Shown here: positions 28,942 to 38,625 of the stretch, piece after piece
Position numbering within the stretch: the first letter of the stretch is position 1
How the letters are laid out: every line of letters begins with the position of its first letter
Assembly: GCA_018268055.1 (NCBI GenBank)
Contig: JAFDXF010000086.1
Location: 124,001 to 188,000, forward strand
Direction: 5' to 3'
From: Bacteroidota bacterium
GTDB lineage: Bacteria > Bacteroidota > Bacteroidia > Chitinophagales > Chitinophagaceae
Length of the DNA stretch: 64,000 bases
Notes under the pieces: generated by a model
What the model was told of the DNA's origin: nothing
The model's database searches: none
What the model saw: the letters and a program-made list of their open reading frames with translations, nothing else
Made by a program: the position numbers and the translations under genes

Positions 28942-30162
28942 TTAATTGTTTAAATAATAGTTCAACTCTGCTATCGCAGCATTAAGATTTTTCAGAGCAT
29001 CCAGATAATCGCTTTGTATAGCGATGGACTGGTTCGTTAAAATCACCCATTCTAAATAATTTATTTCTCCACTCATAAATTGTTGCTTAGCTGTTAGAGT
29101 TATCGTTTCTGCATTTATTAAAGCGGTATTTTTAAAATAATCTACCGCTTGCAAATGCTTTTGGTATTGTGTCCATATAGTATGAAAAGCAGTCTCAAAA
29201 TTTTTAACTTGCAACTCAAACTCGTTTGCAGCTATCCTTTCATTAATTTTTGCAACATTAATTTTCGCTTTTTGTCCTTGTGTAAAAATTGGAATTCCCA
29301 AGCCTATCTGTACAGATTGAAAACGTGGTGTACTGTTGTATTCTTGATTGTTAACATTCACGCCTTTCATTCCCATTAAATTATATCCGAAATTTAAATC
29401 GGGTAATAATTTTGATTTTTCTAATTTGAGCATTGCGTTAGCTACATTCTGTTGTTGTTTCCAAAACAGGAGTACAGGATGGTTGTCTAAAGAATTACCT
29501 TCTGCTTTAATAATGATTTGTTTCATTTCTGATACAAAAGGAATAAATACTGTTGTTGTATTGAGTAATAATTGAAATTGTAGTTGTGCCAGCTCAGCAT
29601 CTTTTTCAAGTTGTGTTAATTGCAGAGCTATTTGCCCATGTTGGTTTTCGGCAGTTGTTTTTTCTAAAATATTACTTTCCCCTTTTTGAAAACGAAGTAG
29701 TGCCTTTTCTAAAAAATCTTTGAAAAGACTATCTGTTTTTTGCAAGATATTTTTCTTCTTTTGCAGATAAATTAATGTATAATAAACTTGCGTCACCTGC
29801 TTTTTTAAAACAGCTTCCTGAACACCTACTTGCAATACACTATTTTTCCATTCTTCATGCATCAAATTCTTTTGAGTAGTGTAAACTTTAGGGAAACTGA
29901 TGCTTTGAGATATTCCTATTTTCACATCAGGATACACGCTATTAATTTGTCCATATTCAGTAAAGAATTGTGTAGCAGGAATAGTTTTTCCTGTAGCAAT
30001 TAATTTTTGTTGATATTCAGAGCGTAGTTTTTCATTTTTTAAAGTGAGATTATTTTGCAAAGCTGTATCTATTGCTTGTTGCAATGTAATTGGCGTTTGC
30101 GCATTTACAGTTTGAAAGGAAAAGAATAGGCAAAATGCAATAGGCAATATGAATCTTGTCAT
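28942..30162 (-). CDS. TolC-family outer-membrane efflux protein (CusC/CzcC-like)
   Basis: About 406 aa from the ATG at 30162, which opens the signal peptide MTRFILPIAFCLFFSFQTVNAQ. The frame is open for 30 more codons upstream, but those codons are translated low-complexity repeat DNA (NRQLAIGNKQL). OEP repeats with coiled-coil helices (LQQAIDTALQNNLTLKNEKL, TAKQQFMSGEINYLEW) are seen. Located 12 bp from the adaptor gene. Confidence 0.9.
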   Translation of the reverse strand: MTRFILPIAFCLFFSFQTVNAQTPITLQQAIDTALQNNLTLKNEKLRSEYQQKLIATGKTIPATQFFTEYGQINSVYPDVKIGISQSISFPKVYTTQKNLMHEEWKNSVLQVGVQEAVLKKQVTQVYYTLIYLQKKKNILQKTDSLFKDFLEKALLRFQKGESNILEKTTAENQHGQIALQLTQLEKDAELAQLQFQLLLNTTTVFIPFVSEMKQIIIKAEGNSLDNHPVLLFWKQQQNVANAMLKLEKSKLLPDLNFGYNLMGMKGVNVNNQEYNSTPRFQSVQIGLGIPIFTQGQKAKINVAKINERIAANEFELQVKNFETAFHTIWTQYQKHLQAVDYFKNTALINAETITLTAKQQFMSGEINYLEWVILTNQSIAIQSDYLDALKNLNAAIAELNYYLNN

Positions 30163-30170
30163 TATTGATT

Positions 30171-30235
30171 TGCATTTTGTCAATTGCTTATTCCCGATTG
30201 CCAATTGTCTATTGCTTATTTTCCTCTGCCTATTT
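30171..30235. repeat. Degenerate ATTGCCAATTGC-type simple repeat
   Basis: A run of ATTGC/CAATTG/TATTGCTTATT words immediately upstream of the TolC-family start. A related block sits at 30663-30712, so the two flank the four-helix-bundle gene. Confidence 0.7.
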
Positions 30236-30254
30236 AAAAGACTATTTTTCATCT

Positions 30255-30620
30255 TTAATATTTTTCAGGGTTATTAATTGCATGACTAATCATCTTTCCT
30301 ATCTCTTCATTTTTCATCAATAAATCAGTATAAATGTCTATACTTATATATTCACAATGAAGTGCAAAATCAAGCCAGACACTGGTTTCTGAATTTTCAG
30401 CATCACAATCAGTTAGCTTTGAAATAAAGTGTGCCTGATAACGCTTTTTGCGATATGCTTCAGCAAGATTGGCACAAACACTTCTTGAAGAACGTCTTAT
30501 TTGGTCAGTTAAAGAATATTTTTCTTCCTTAGGAAAATTCTTACTAATACCATAAACCTCCATTGCTAAAGAAAATGTCTTTTTATATAATGTGGTGTTT
30601 TTAAAATTATATGAACCCAT
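30255..30620 (-). CDS. Four-helix-bundle protein (S23/23S rRNA intervening-sequence family)
   Basis: 121 aa, all helical. The family signature is FPKEEKYSLTDQIRRSSRSV, then NLAEAYRKKR and FISKLTDCDAENSETSVWLD. Members are found inside rRNA intervening sequences and as free-standing genes of unknown function. Here it sits between cusA-like and tolC-like genes of an efflux operon, in the same direction, flanked on both sides by simple repeats, which suggests it arrived as an insertion. Confidence 0.88.
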   Translation of the reverse strand: MGSYNFKNTTLYKKTFSLAMEVYGISKNFPKEEKYSLTDQIRRSSRSVCANLAEAYRKKRYQAHFISKLTDCDAENSETSVWLDFALHCEYISIDIYTDLLMKNEEIGKMISHAINNPEKY

Positions 30621-30662
30621 GATTTTATTTTTTTTGAATTTTAAAGAAAATTATTTTAATAG

Positions 30663-30712
30663 TCAATTGCCCATTGTTAATTACCTATTGCCTATTGCTA
30701 ATTGCTAATTTA
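30663..30712. repeat. Degenerate AATTGCC/TATTGC simple repeat, reads into the C-terminus of CusA-like protein
   Basis: Words such as TATTGCC-TATTGC-TAATTGC-TAATT follow one another. The last residues of the CusA-like protein (AISNRQ) are encoded by this repeat, as are the unneeded first codons of the TolC-like frame (NRQLAIGN). Confidence 0.7.
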
Positions 30713-33700
30713 TCGCCCTTGCGCCTTTTATTAAACATGATATAAAGTATTGGTAAAACAAATAGTGTCAAAAATGTTGCAATCAATAATCCACCAATCA
30801 CCACAGTAGCTAAGGGTCTTTGCACTTCTGCTCCTTCACCGGTACTGAGTGCCATAGGTAAGAAACCTAATGAAGCTACAAAAGCAGTCATTAATACAGG
30901 ACGTAATCTGATTTTTGTACCTTGTATAACTATGCGTTTTAAATCTGTATGTCCTTCATTTCTTAACCGGTTAAATTCAGCTATCAATACTATTCCATTT
31001 AAAACCGCTACACCAAACAAGGCAATAAAACCTACACCTGCGCTAATGCTGAATGAAATGCCTCTGATATACAATGCAAAAATTCCTCCCATAGCCGATA
31101 ATGGAATAGCAGTGTATATGAGTAACCCTTGCTTAACTGAATGAAAAGCAAAATACAATAACAAAAAAATTAAAGCTAAAGAAACAGGAACAGCTACATA
31201 AAGTCTTGATTTAGCAGCCTCCAGATTTTGGAACGCCCCACCATAAGTAATGTAATAGCCTGATGGCAACTTAATTTGTTCTTCCACCTTTTGTTGCAAT
31301 TCGTGAACCATAGATTGTACATCCCTGCCACGTACATTAAACCCGACAATAATTCTTCTTTGTGCATTTTCTCTTTGAATTTGATTTAGGCCTTCAATGA
31401 TTTCAACTTTAGCAACTATACTCAAAGGTATCTGTGTGCCATTAGGTGTGGCAATTAAAAGGTTTTGAACATCCGATACGTTTTTTCTTTTATCTCCGGA
31501 AAGGCGCACTACCAGATCAAATCTCTTTTCATCTTCATATACCATACCGCTACTTACTCCGGCAAATGCTGCGTTGATAATTCTATTGATATTGCTGATG
31601 TTTAATCCGTATTGTGCAATAACAGCTCTGTTATATTGAATAACAATTTGAGGCATTCCTGTTACTGCTTCTACATATAAGCCGGTACTACCTTCAATGG
31701 AATTGCATATATTACCAAGACGGGCGGCATAATGAGCAAGTGTATCCAAATTAACGCCAAAGATTTTACATACCACATCCTGTCTTGCTCCTGACATCAG
31801 TTCATTAAAACGCATGGCAACCGGATATTGAAAACCAAATTGTACTCCCGGTACATCTGCTAAAGCTTTAGCCATTTTAGCTTCAATTTCAGGATATGTT
31901 TTTGCAGAAGTCCATTGTTTCCTATCCTTCAAAATAATCATCATATCCGAAGCGTCCAAGGCCATGGGATCGGTGGGCACTTCACTCGCTCCGGTTTTAG
32001 TTACTACTTTTTCTACTTCCGGAAATTTACTTAATAAAATTTTAGAAGCTTTGGAAACAGCATCAATTGAAGCATTCAAATTACTGCCGGGCAATACACG
32101 AGTGTCCACTGCAAAATCGCCTTCGGGAAGTGCAGGAATAAATTCTCCACCCAAACGGCCTAACAATATAATAGCAAGAATAAATAAACCGGCAACAGTA
32201 GCCAATACAACTTTCTGAAAGCGCAAAATTTTAATTAGGTAACGTTGATAGAATCTTTCCAGACGATTCATCATTCTATCTGACAAAGTTGATTTGTGAG
32301 AAATGTTTTTACTGAGAAACAAGGTGCTCATCATGGGTATATAAGTCAATGAAAGCAGGAACGCTCCCATTAATGCAAATGCTACTGTCTGAGCCATTGG
32401 CTTAAACATTTTTCCTTCAATACCTTGCAAAGTGAAGATCGGCAGATAAACTACAAGAATTATTATTTGTCCGAACACGGCACTGTTCATCATCTTTGAA
32501 GCAGAGTGTTGTACTTCACTATCCATTTCATTTTGCGTGAGTCGGTTAATTTTATTAAAATGTTTACTGTGTGAAAGCCTATGCATCACTGCTTCAACAA
32601 TAATAACAGCACCATCTACAATTAATCCAAAATCCAATGCCCCCAAACTCATCAGATTGCCACTCACTCCGAATATATTCATCATAATAATGGCAAACAG
32701 CATAGAAAGCGGAATTACAGAAGCTACCAAGAATCCGGCACGAAAGTTTCCGAGAAATACCACCAAAACAAAAACCACAATTAATGCACCTTCTAAGAGA
32801 TTTTTTCCAACGGTGCTAATTGCATTGTTCACCATCTTAGTTCTGTCCAAAAAGGGATCAATCATTACACCTTCAGGAAGTGTTTTCTCAATCTTTGCAA
32901 TGCGCTCTTTAATATTCTTAATTACTGAATTGCTGTTAGCTCCTTTCAACATCATCACTACTGCTCCCGATACTTGTTCCTCACCATTATAAGTCATGGC
33001 GCCATAACGAGTAGCATTTCCTAATTGAACTTCACCAATATCACTAATTAAAAGTGGAATCCCATTGGGTAGATTTTTAACTACTATATTTTTTATCCCA
33101 TCAATTTTATCCACTAAACCTTCGCTTCGGATAAATAATGCTGTCGGGCCTTTCTCAATATATGCGCCCCCCGTATTTTGATTATTTGATTCTAATGCAT
33201 TGAACACATCATTAATGGTAATATTATTCGCCAATAATTTTTCGGGGACAACAGCTACTTCATACTGTTTTAAAAGCCCACCAAAACTACTGACCTCAGC
33301 CACACCCTCAACTCCTAATAGTTGTCTGCGTACAATCCAATCCTGAATAGTACGCAAATCCATGGCATTGTATTTTTGTTCGTACCCTTTTTTAGGACGA
33401 ACAGTATATTGATAAATTTCTCCTAAACCGGTTGTCACAGGAGCTAAAACCGGAGAGCCAAGACCTTGCGGAATCATCTCTTTAGCTTGTTGCAAACGCT
33501 CAGATACTTGTTGCCTCGCCCAATAGATATCCGTATTATCATTAAATACTATCGTAACAACGGAAAGCCCAAAGCGAGAAAAGCTACGAATTTCAATTAA
33601 CCCTGGAATATTATTATTGACTTGTTCTATCGGAAAAGTAATCAATCTTTCCACATCCGGTGCACCCAATGCAGGCACAGATGTGATAACTTGCACCTGA

Positions 33701-33834
33701 TTGTTTGTGATGTCAGGTACAGCATCAATAGGCAATTTTTTCACTTCATAAGCACCATAAGCAATCAGTGCAAGCAAAAAAATACCTACAATCAATTTGT
33801 TCTTTATGGAGAACTCAATTATTTTATTCAGCAT
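30685..33834 (-). CDS. Heavy-metal RND efflux pump (CusA/CzcA family)
   Basis: 1049-aa inner-membrane proton antiporter subunit with 12 helices and two large periplasmic loops. TM4 motif DFGLIVDGAVIIVEAVMHR is of the heavy-metal (HME) class, with the proton-relay Asp. The N-terminus IIEFSIKNKLIVGIFLLALI and the sequence LPIDAVPDITNNQVQV are standard for CzcA/CusA. Substrate could be Cu+, Ag+, Zn2+, Co2+ or Ni2+. Co-oriented with the downstream TolC and adaptor genes and with an upstream His-rich secreted protein. Confidence 0.94.
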   Translation of the reverse strand: MLNKIIEFSIKNKLIVGIFLLALIAYGAYEVKKLPIDAVPDITNNQVQVITSVPALGAPDVERLITFPIEQVNNNIPGLIEIRSFSRFGLSVVTIVFNDNTDIYWARQQVSERLQQAKEMIPQGLGSPVLAPVTTGLGEIYQYTVRPKKGYEQKYNAMDLRTIQDWIVRRQLLGVEGVAEVSSFGGLLKQYEVAVVPEKLLANNITINDVFNALESNNQNTGGAYIEKGPTALFIRSEGLVDKIDGIKNIVVKNLPNGIPLLISDIGEVQLGNATRYGAMTYNGEEQVSGAVVMMLKGANSNSVIKNIKERIAKIEKTLPEGVMIDPFLDRTKMVNNAISTVGKNLLEGALIVVFVLVVFLGNFRAGFLVASVIPLSMLFAIIMMNIFGVSGNLMSLGALDFGLIVDGAVIIVEAVMHRLSHSKHFNKINRLTQNEMDSEVQHSASKMMNSAVFGQIIILVVYLPIFTLQGIEGKMFKPMAQTVAFALMGAFLLSLTYIPMMSTLFLSKNISHKSTLSDRMMNRLERFYQRYLIKILRFQKVVLATVAGLFILAIILLGRLGGEFIPALPEGDFAVDTRVLPGSNLNASIDAVSKASKILLSKFPEVEKVVTKTGASEVPTDPMALDASDMMIILKDRKQWTSAKTYPEIEAKMAKALADVPGVQFGFQYPVAMRFNELMSGARQDVVCKIFGVNLDTLAHYAARLGNICNSIEGSTGLYVEAVTGMPQIVIQYNRAVIAQYGLNISNINRIINAAFAGVSSGMVYEDEKRFDLVVRLSGDKRKNVSDVQNLLIATPNGTQIPLSIVAKVEIIEGLNQIQRENAQRRIIVGFNVRGRDVQSMVHELQQKVEEQIKLPSGYYITYGGAFQNLEAAKSRLYVAVPVSLALIFLLLYFAFHSVKQGLLIYTAIPLSAMGGIFALYIRGISFSISAGVGFIALFGVAVLNGIVLIAEFNRLRNEGHTDLKRIVIQGTKIRLRPVLMTAFVASLGFLPMALSTGEGAEVQRPLATVVIGGLLIATFLTLFVLPILYIMFNKRRKGDKLAISNRQ

Positions 33835-33934
33835 AATTATTTTTTTTTATTCATTAGAATTATAACTGCGTAGAGCCAAAAGCCCATGCAATTGGAGGCA
33901 AAACAAGTTTGCTTTACAACACTAAATAGAATGA

Positions 33935-34321
33935 TTAACTAAGGCGTGGGGGCTGCCAGATGCTGTTCAGATAATTGTTGGAACAATCATCATCCTGATA
34001 AACAGGGATAATTATATTATCGCAGGGGTAAAGAATTTTCGCTATTGAAAACTGAATCTTAGGAGCTACAGAAACAACGTGTGAGAGATTACTGTCAATA
34101 GTTTTAAAAGGTAATTTTTCATGATGATGTTGCGTACTGTCACCATGTTTAGCTAAATTGGTGTAATGTTCTTTTAAAAAATCAATAAAAGAAATTTTAT
34201 TTTCAATATTTGAATGCTCCATATAATGATGAATCAGCATCGGCAATTTTAAGACCTCCCCAAATGCTGTATTTGCACTTAGGAAAGTAAATAAGAAAAA
34301 TATTGCCAATAATCGTTTCAT
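33935..34321 (-). CDS. Secreted His-rich protein upstream of the metal pump
   Basis: 128 aa with signal peptide (MKRLLAIFFLFTFLSANTAFG). The mature part carries LPMLIHHYMEH, FLKEHY and a HHHEK cluster (THQHHHEK-like region near residue 67), plus two cysteines near the C-terminus. Histidines and position directly upstream of the CusA-like gene suggest metal binding. No catalytic motif. I do not recognise a named family. Confidence 0.7.
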   Translation of the reverse strand: MKRLLAIFFLFTFLSANTAFGEVLKLPMLIHHYMEHSNIENKISFIDFLKEHYTNLAKHGDSTQHHHEKLPFKTIDSNLSHVVSVAPKIQFSIAKILYPCDNIIIPVYQDDDCSNNYLNSIWQPPRLS

Positions 34322-34410
34322 TGCGACAAAATTAATGAATACTAATGATTTGATTGGTGATACTCGTCATATAATTTTTTGACTAAGTTCAAGTAATAAG
34401 TAAATCTTAT

Positions 34411-37400
34411 TTATACTAAAATATTTTTATCTTTTCTCTTGATAAATTTTGCTTTGATGCTGTCCACCACATCATAAACCATCGGTACTAAATACACCGT
34501 CAATGCTAAAGAAGAAAGCAAACCGCCAATGATTACCCACGCCAAACCATTTTTCCATTCGGCTGCTGTTCCACTTGCTAAGGCAATCGGTAACATTCCT
34601 ATTGCCATTGATAAAGTGGTCATCAAGATTGGTCGCATACGCTCTTTTCCTGCGGTAATCAATGCTTCTTTGTAGTGCTTTCCTTCCGCTTTCAATTGGT
34701 TGGTAAAATCCACTATTAAAATGGAATTTTTGGTAACCAAACCCATTAACATTATCAACCCAAGCAAAGCAAATAAACTCAAGTTGCTCAATGATAAATT
34801 CAATGCTAAGAAAGCTCCGATAGCTGCAACAGGAATAGCGAATAATGCTACAAAAGGATAAATGTAACTATCATACAATGCCACCATAATCAAATAAATC
34901 AGTAAAAAAGAAATCATCAATACTGAACCCAATGCTCCGAAACTATCGTTTTGTCGTTTGATGTCGCTTCCCCAAGTCATTGAAATGCCTTCAGGTAATG
35001 GATTGTTTTTAATGTAAGCCACCACTTCATCAGCAACTGTTCCAGACGGTCTTCCCAAAGCATCAGCGGTCAAAGTTACAGCAGGTTGGCGGTCTTTTCG
35101 TTCTAAAAGTGAGGGCGAATTATCTCGTTCAATAGTGGCTATTTGAGAAACTTCAATTGGAACTCCCATTGGGTTTACAATGTTGAGCTGTTTTACATCG
35201 TCTTCATTTTTACGATTGAATTTATCCAACCAAATTCGCACAGGGTATTCTGTTCCGTTTTCAGTTAAAGTAGCATCGTCATTACCTGTAAAAGCAGTAC
35301 GCAAATTCATTCCTACATAAGCTGTGTTTAAACCTAATCGTTGCATTTTATCTTTATCTGGGATTACTTTTAATTCAGGACTTCCTGCTTCAACCGACAA
35401 ACGAACATTATCTGCACCGGGTATTTTTTCTATAACTGATTTCAAATCATTGCCAGTTTGCATTACTTGTGTTAAACTGCTTCCGCTTAATGTAATTTCT
35501 ATCGGTGCAGAACGAGGAATTAAACCTAATGCCATCATTGAAAAATTGATCCCCGAATAATTTTTCTGTAAATCCTCTCTCAACTTTCGCATAAATTGTT
35601 CGGTCGGAATTTTAGTAATTCCAGCTTTTAGTAATTCGTCATTTTTAATTTTTAATTGAATAGTAAATTCAGTTTTATTAGTAGAACCAACTCCCAAACT
35701 TCCAATACCGGTACTTGGTCCGCCTACATTACTGAAAATGGTTGCTACTTCGGGTTGTTTCAAAATGTAGCTTTCTATTTTCTCGGAAATCAAATTGTTT
35801 TGCTGAATGGAAGTACTTTTATCAAACTCTAATGCCAAGCGGAATTTCCCTTGGTCGCCTGTTGAGATGAGTTCTTTTCCGATAATTCCTTGTTTCATCA
35901 TTGCTGCTGTTCCAACGAATAACAACAAAACAAAACCTGTAAAAATGAGTTTGTGACTTAAAACCCAATTCAATGTTTTCCCATACCAATTAATGAATTT
36001 GTCTAACTGTTTTTCAAACCAAAGCAAGAAACGATTAAAGAAATTTGTTGGTTGTAAATCTTCTTTTTTCCCGATGCGTGAAGCCAACCAAGGCGTTAAA
36101 GTAAAACCTACCAACAAACTCGTAAGTGTTGAAGTGATAACCACTACAGAAAATTGTTTGAGCATATCGGCAACGAAAACCTGTAAAAATAAAATTGGTA
36201 AGAAAACCACTACATCAACTAAGGTAATGGATAAAGCCGAAAACCCAATTTCCATTCGTCCGTCCATCGCTGCTGCTCTTTTTTCTTTACCCATATCCAA
36301 ATGGCGTTGAATATTTTCTAAAACTACGGTAGCATCGTCCACCAAAATACCGATGATTAAAGACATTGCGAGTAAAGTCATCAAGTTCAAAGTATAACCC
36401 AACAGCCACATCACAGCAAAAGCGGTAATTAAAGAAGTAGGAATGGCAACTAAAACAATCAGCGAGTTTCTGAAACTTCGCAGGAACAGCAACATTACCA
36501 ACGACACTAAAATTACTGCTAAAATCAAATCAAACACCACCGAATTAACAGCTGCAATTGTGTTGTCCGTGCTATCATCCGTAACGATAAATTTTACATC
36601 TGCATTGGTATTTTGTTTTTCTATAGTTTGAAATTTCTCTCTAATCAGTTTTGATACATCAACCGCATTTGCATCGCCTTGTTTTTTTATCATTAAACCA
36701 ATTCCATTTTTACCATCGTAACGACTGTAAGAAGTAATTTCTTTGATTCCGTCCGTTACTTCTGCTATATCCTTTACATACACAGGACTATTTGGAAAAG
36801 GCATTGCCACTTGTACATTTTGAATGTCATTTACGGAGTTGAATTTTCCCACCAAACGCACAGAATTATTTTCAGTTTCGGTTTGTAATTTTCCAGCAGG
36901 TAAATCAATACCAGAACGGTTTACAGCTTCCACCACTTGAACCAAAGAGAGTTTGTAGAGTTTTAATTTTTCTTTATCTACTTTGATTTGGATTTCCCGT
37001 TCTTCTCCACCCAAAATGGTTATTTCTGCCACTCCTTTTAATTGCTGAACTTGTGGCAAATAATCATCTTTCATTTTTTGATAAAACTCGGTAGGTTTCA
37101 AACTACTTGTTGCACTTACCGACATAATTGGTAAATCGTTTGGCGAAACCTTGCTCATTACGGGACTTAAAATATCCTTGGGTAAATCTTTCCGAATGTT
37201 ATCAATGTAGCGTTGTGCATCTTGCATTGTTTTGTCCAAATCTGTTCCATATTTCAAGTTGGCAATGATGATAGAAGCATTTGGTAAAGACTTCGTAACC
37301 AAATAATCTACACCCTCCAAATTGGAAAGAGCATCTTCAATTTTTCGGGAAACAGAAGTTTCTACCTCGTTAGGTTCTGCACCGGGGTAAACCGTTCTAA

Positions 37401-37539
37401 TTACCACAACAGGCTGATTAAAATCGGGCATTAATTCATAGCTCAAATTTTTATAGCCGATAATTCCCAATAGGGCAAATACACTGAAAAGTACGATAAT
37501 CAGCGAGGGGCGTTTGATTGATATTTCTGTGATATTCAT
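34411..37539 (-). CDS. RND efflux pump, hydrophobe/amphiphile (AcrB/MdtB-like) family
   Basis: 1042 aa, 12 helices. N-terminal MNITEISIKRPSLIIVLF and ELMPDFNQPVVVIRTVYPGA fit HAE-type pumps. TM4 motif LIIGILVDDATVVLENIQRH has the Asp-Asp pair of the proton relay, unlike the HME pump at 30685. Last gene of the TetR-led run of seven. It probably exports small organic compounds through the adaptor and TolC-type proteins just upstream. Confidence 0.93.
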   Translation of the reverse strand: MNITEISIKRPSLIIVLFSVFALLGIIGYKNLSYELMPDFNQPVVVIRTVYPGAEPNEVETSVSRKIEDALSNLEGVDYLVTKSLPNASIIIANLKYGTDLDKTMQDAQRYIDNIRKDLPKDILSPVMSKVSPNDLPIMSVSATSSLKPTEFYQKMKDDYLPQVQQLKGVAEITILGGEEREIQIKVDKEKLKLYKLSLVQVVEAVNRSGIDLPAGKLQTETENNSVRLVGKFNSVNDIQNVQVAMPFPNSPVYVKDIAEVTDGIKEITSYSRYDGKNGIGLMIKKQGDANAVDVSKLIREKFQTIEKQNTNADVKFIVTDDSTDNTIAAVNSVVFDLILAVILVSLVMLLFLRSFRNSLIVLVAIPTSLITAFAVMWLLGYTLNLMTLLAMSLIIGILVDDATVVLENIQRHLDMGKEKRAAAMDGRMEIGFSALSITLVDVVVFLPILFLQVFVADMLKQFSVVVITSTLTSLLVGFTLTPWLASRIGKKEDLQPTNFFNRFLLWFEKQLDKFINWYGKTLNWVLSHKLIFTGFVLLLFVGTAAMMKQGIIGKELISTGDQGKFRLALEFDKSTSIQQNNLISEKIESYILKQPEVATIFSNVGGPSTGIGSLGVGSTNKTEFTIQLKIKNDELLKAGITKIPTEQFMRKLREDLQKNYSGINFSMMALGLIPRSAPIEITLSGSSLTQVMQTGNDLKSVIEKIPGADNVRLSVEAGSPELKVIPDKDKMQRLGLNTAYVGMNLRTAFTGNDDATLTENGTEYPVRIWLDKFNRKNEDDVKQLNIVNPMGVPIEVSQIATIERDNSPSLLERKDRQPAVTLTADALGRPSGTVADEVVAYIKNNPLPEGISMTWGSDIKRQNDSFGALGSVLMISFLLIYLIMVALYDSYIYPFVALFAIPVAAIGAFLALNLSLSNLSLFALLGLIMLMGLVTKNSILIVDFTNQLKAEGKHYKEALITAGKERMRPILMTTLSMAIGMLPIALASGTAAEWKNGLAWVIIGGLLSSLALTVYLVPMVYDVVDSIKAKFIKRKDKNILV

Positions 37540-37550
37540 AGTTGCTGATT

Positions 37551-38600
37551 TTATTTTGTAGTAATATTTGCACCATTAAAAAGATTGATAAATCCACTTG
37601 TTACAATTATATCTCCCTCTTGTAAACCGTCTTTTACTACGGTTTTATTTCCAATATTTTGAGAGGTTTCAATTGTTTTTAGCAATGCTTTTCCGTTGTC
37701 AATAATATAGACTTGTGTTTTTTCATCATTATTTAGAATAGCAGAAGACTGGATGAGAATACCTTTTTCTTGTGTACTTTCTCCAAAATTTACTTTACCA
37801 AACATTCCCGATTTTATGGTTAAGTTTTTGGTATTTGCAACTTGAAACTGCACAGGAAAACTATTGCCCATATTGGCTTTGCTTCCAATCATAGTTATTT
37901 TTCCTGAAAGAAGAATATCAGGGAAAACATCAGCACTAATTTTATAGGTTTGATTGTTTTGAAACAGAGCCAAATTATTTTCGGGAACATTTACCGTAAA
38001 GCGTAAAGTGCCTATATCTGTAATTTGCAACAATGGAACTCCGGGAGCTGCGAAAGCACCAACCTCACTCAATTTTGCCGTTACAATTCCACTAAAAGGA
38101 GCTTTGATAGTTGTTTTATTGATTTGTTCCTGGATGGTTGCTTTTTGCACTTTTGCAGATTTCAAACCTAATTGTGCTTTTTCTAATTGTACGCCTTGCA
38201 CGGCATCGGCTTGGGTTAAAATTGTATAGCGTTTTACATCATCTTCCAAACCTTCAATTTGAACTTGAACCGTTTGTAATTGCAGTTTCAACAATGAATT
38301 ATCCAACTGAATAAGCGTTTGTCCTTGTTGAACGAAAGAGCCAACATCTACTAAAACACTATTGATTTTCCCTTGTGTTTCCGCACTGATTTTGCTTTCC
38401 TTGTTAGGTTCAAATGTGCCTGTAAAAGCATTTTCTTCACTTAAAGATTTTAAACGAATGGTATCAACTTCAACCGAAATAGGTTTTTCTTTATCAAACT
38501 GATATACCTTGCTTTCGGTAGTTTTTTTGTTGCTTATCAATTTGATAGCGACTAATGCTACAACAGCAATTCCTATTATTATCCAAATTATTTTTTTCAT
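37551..38600 (-). CDS. RND efflux periplasmic adaptor
   Basis: 349 aa with an N-terminal membrane anchor (KIIWIIIGIAVVALVAIKL). Lipoyl-like halves ISAETQGKINSVLVDVG and TIKAPFSGIVTAKLSEVGAF flank a short coiled-coil hairpin. Beta-barrel and MPD follow (KSGMFGKVNFG). 11 bp upstream of the pump gene. Confidence 0.92.
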   Translation of the reverse strand: MKKIIWIIIGIAVVALVAIKLISNKKTTESKVYQFDKEKPISVEVDTIRLKSLSEENAFTGTFEPNKESKISAETQGKINSVLVDVGSFVQQGQTLIQLDNSLLKLQLQTVQVQIEGLEDDVKRYTILTQADAVQGVQLEKAQLGLKSAKVQKATIQEQINKTTIKAPFSGIVTAKLSEVGAFAAPGVPLLQITDIGTLRFTVNVPENNLALFQNNQTYKISADVFPDILLSGKITMIGSKANMGNSFPVQFQVANTKNLTIKSGMFGKVNFGESTQEKGILIQSSAILNNDEKTQVYIIDNGKALLKTIETSQNIGNKTVVKDGLQEGDIIVTSGFINLFNGANITTK

Positions 38601-38625
38601 TATCTCAATTTTTAATTCGTAATTT

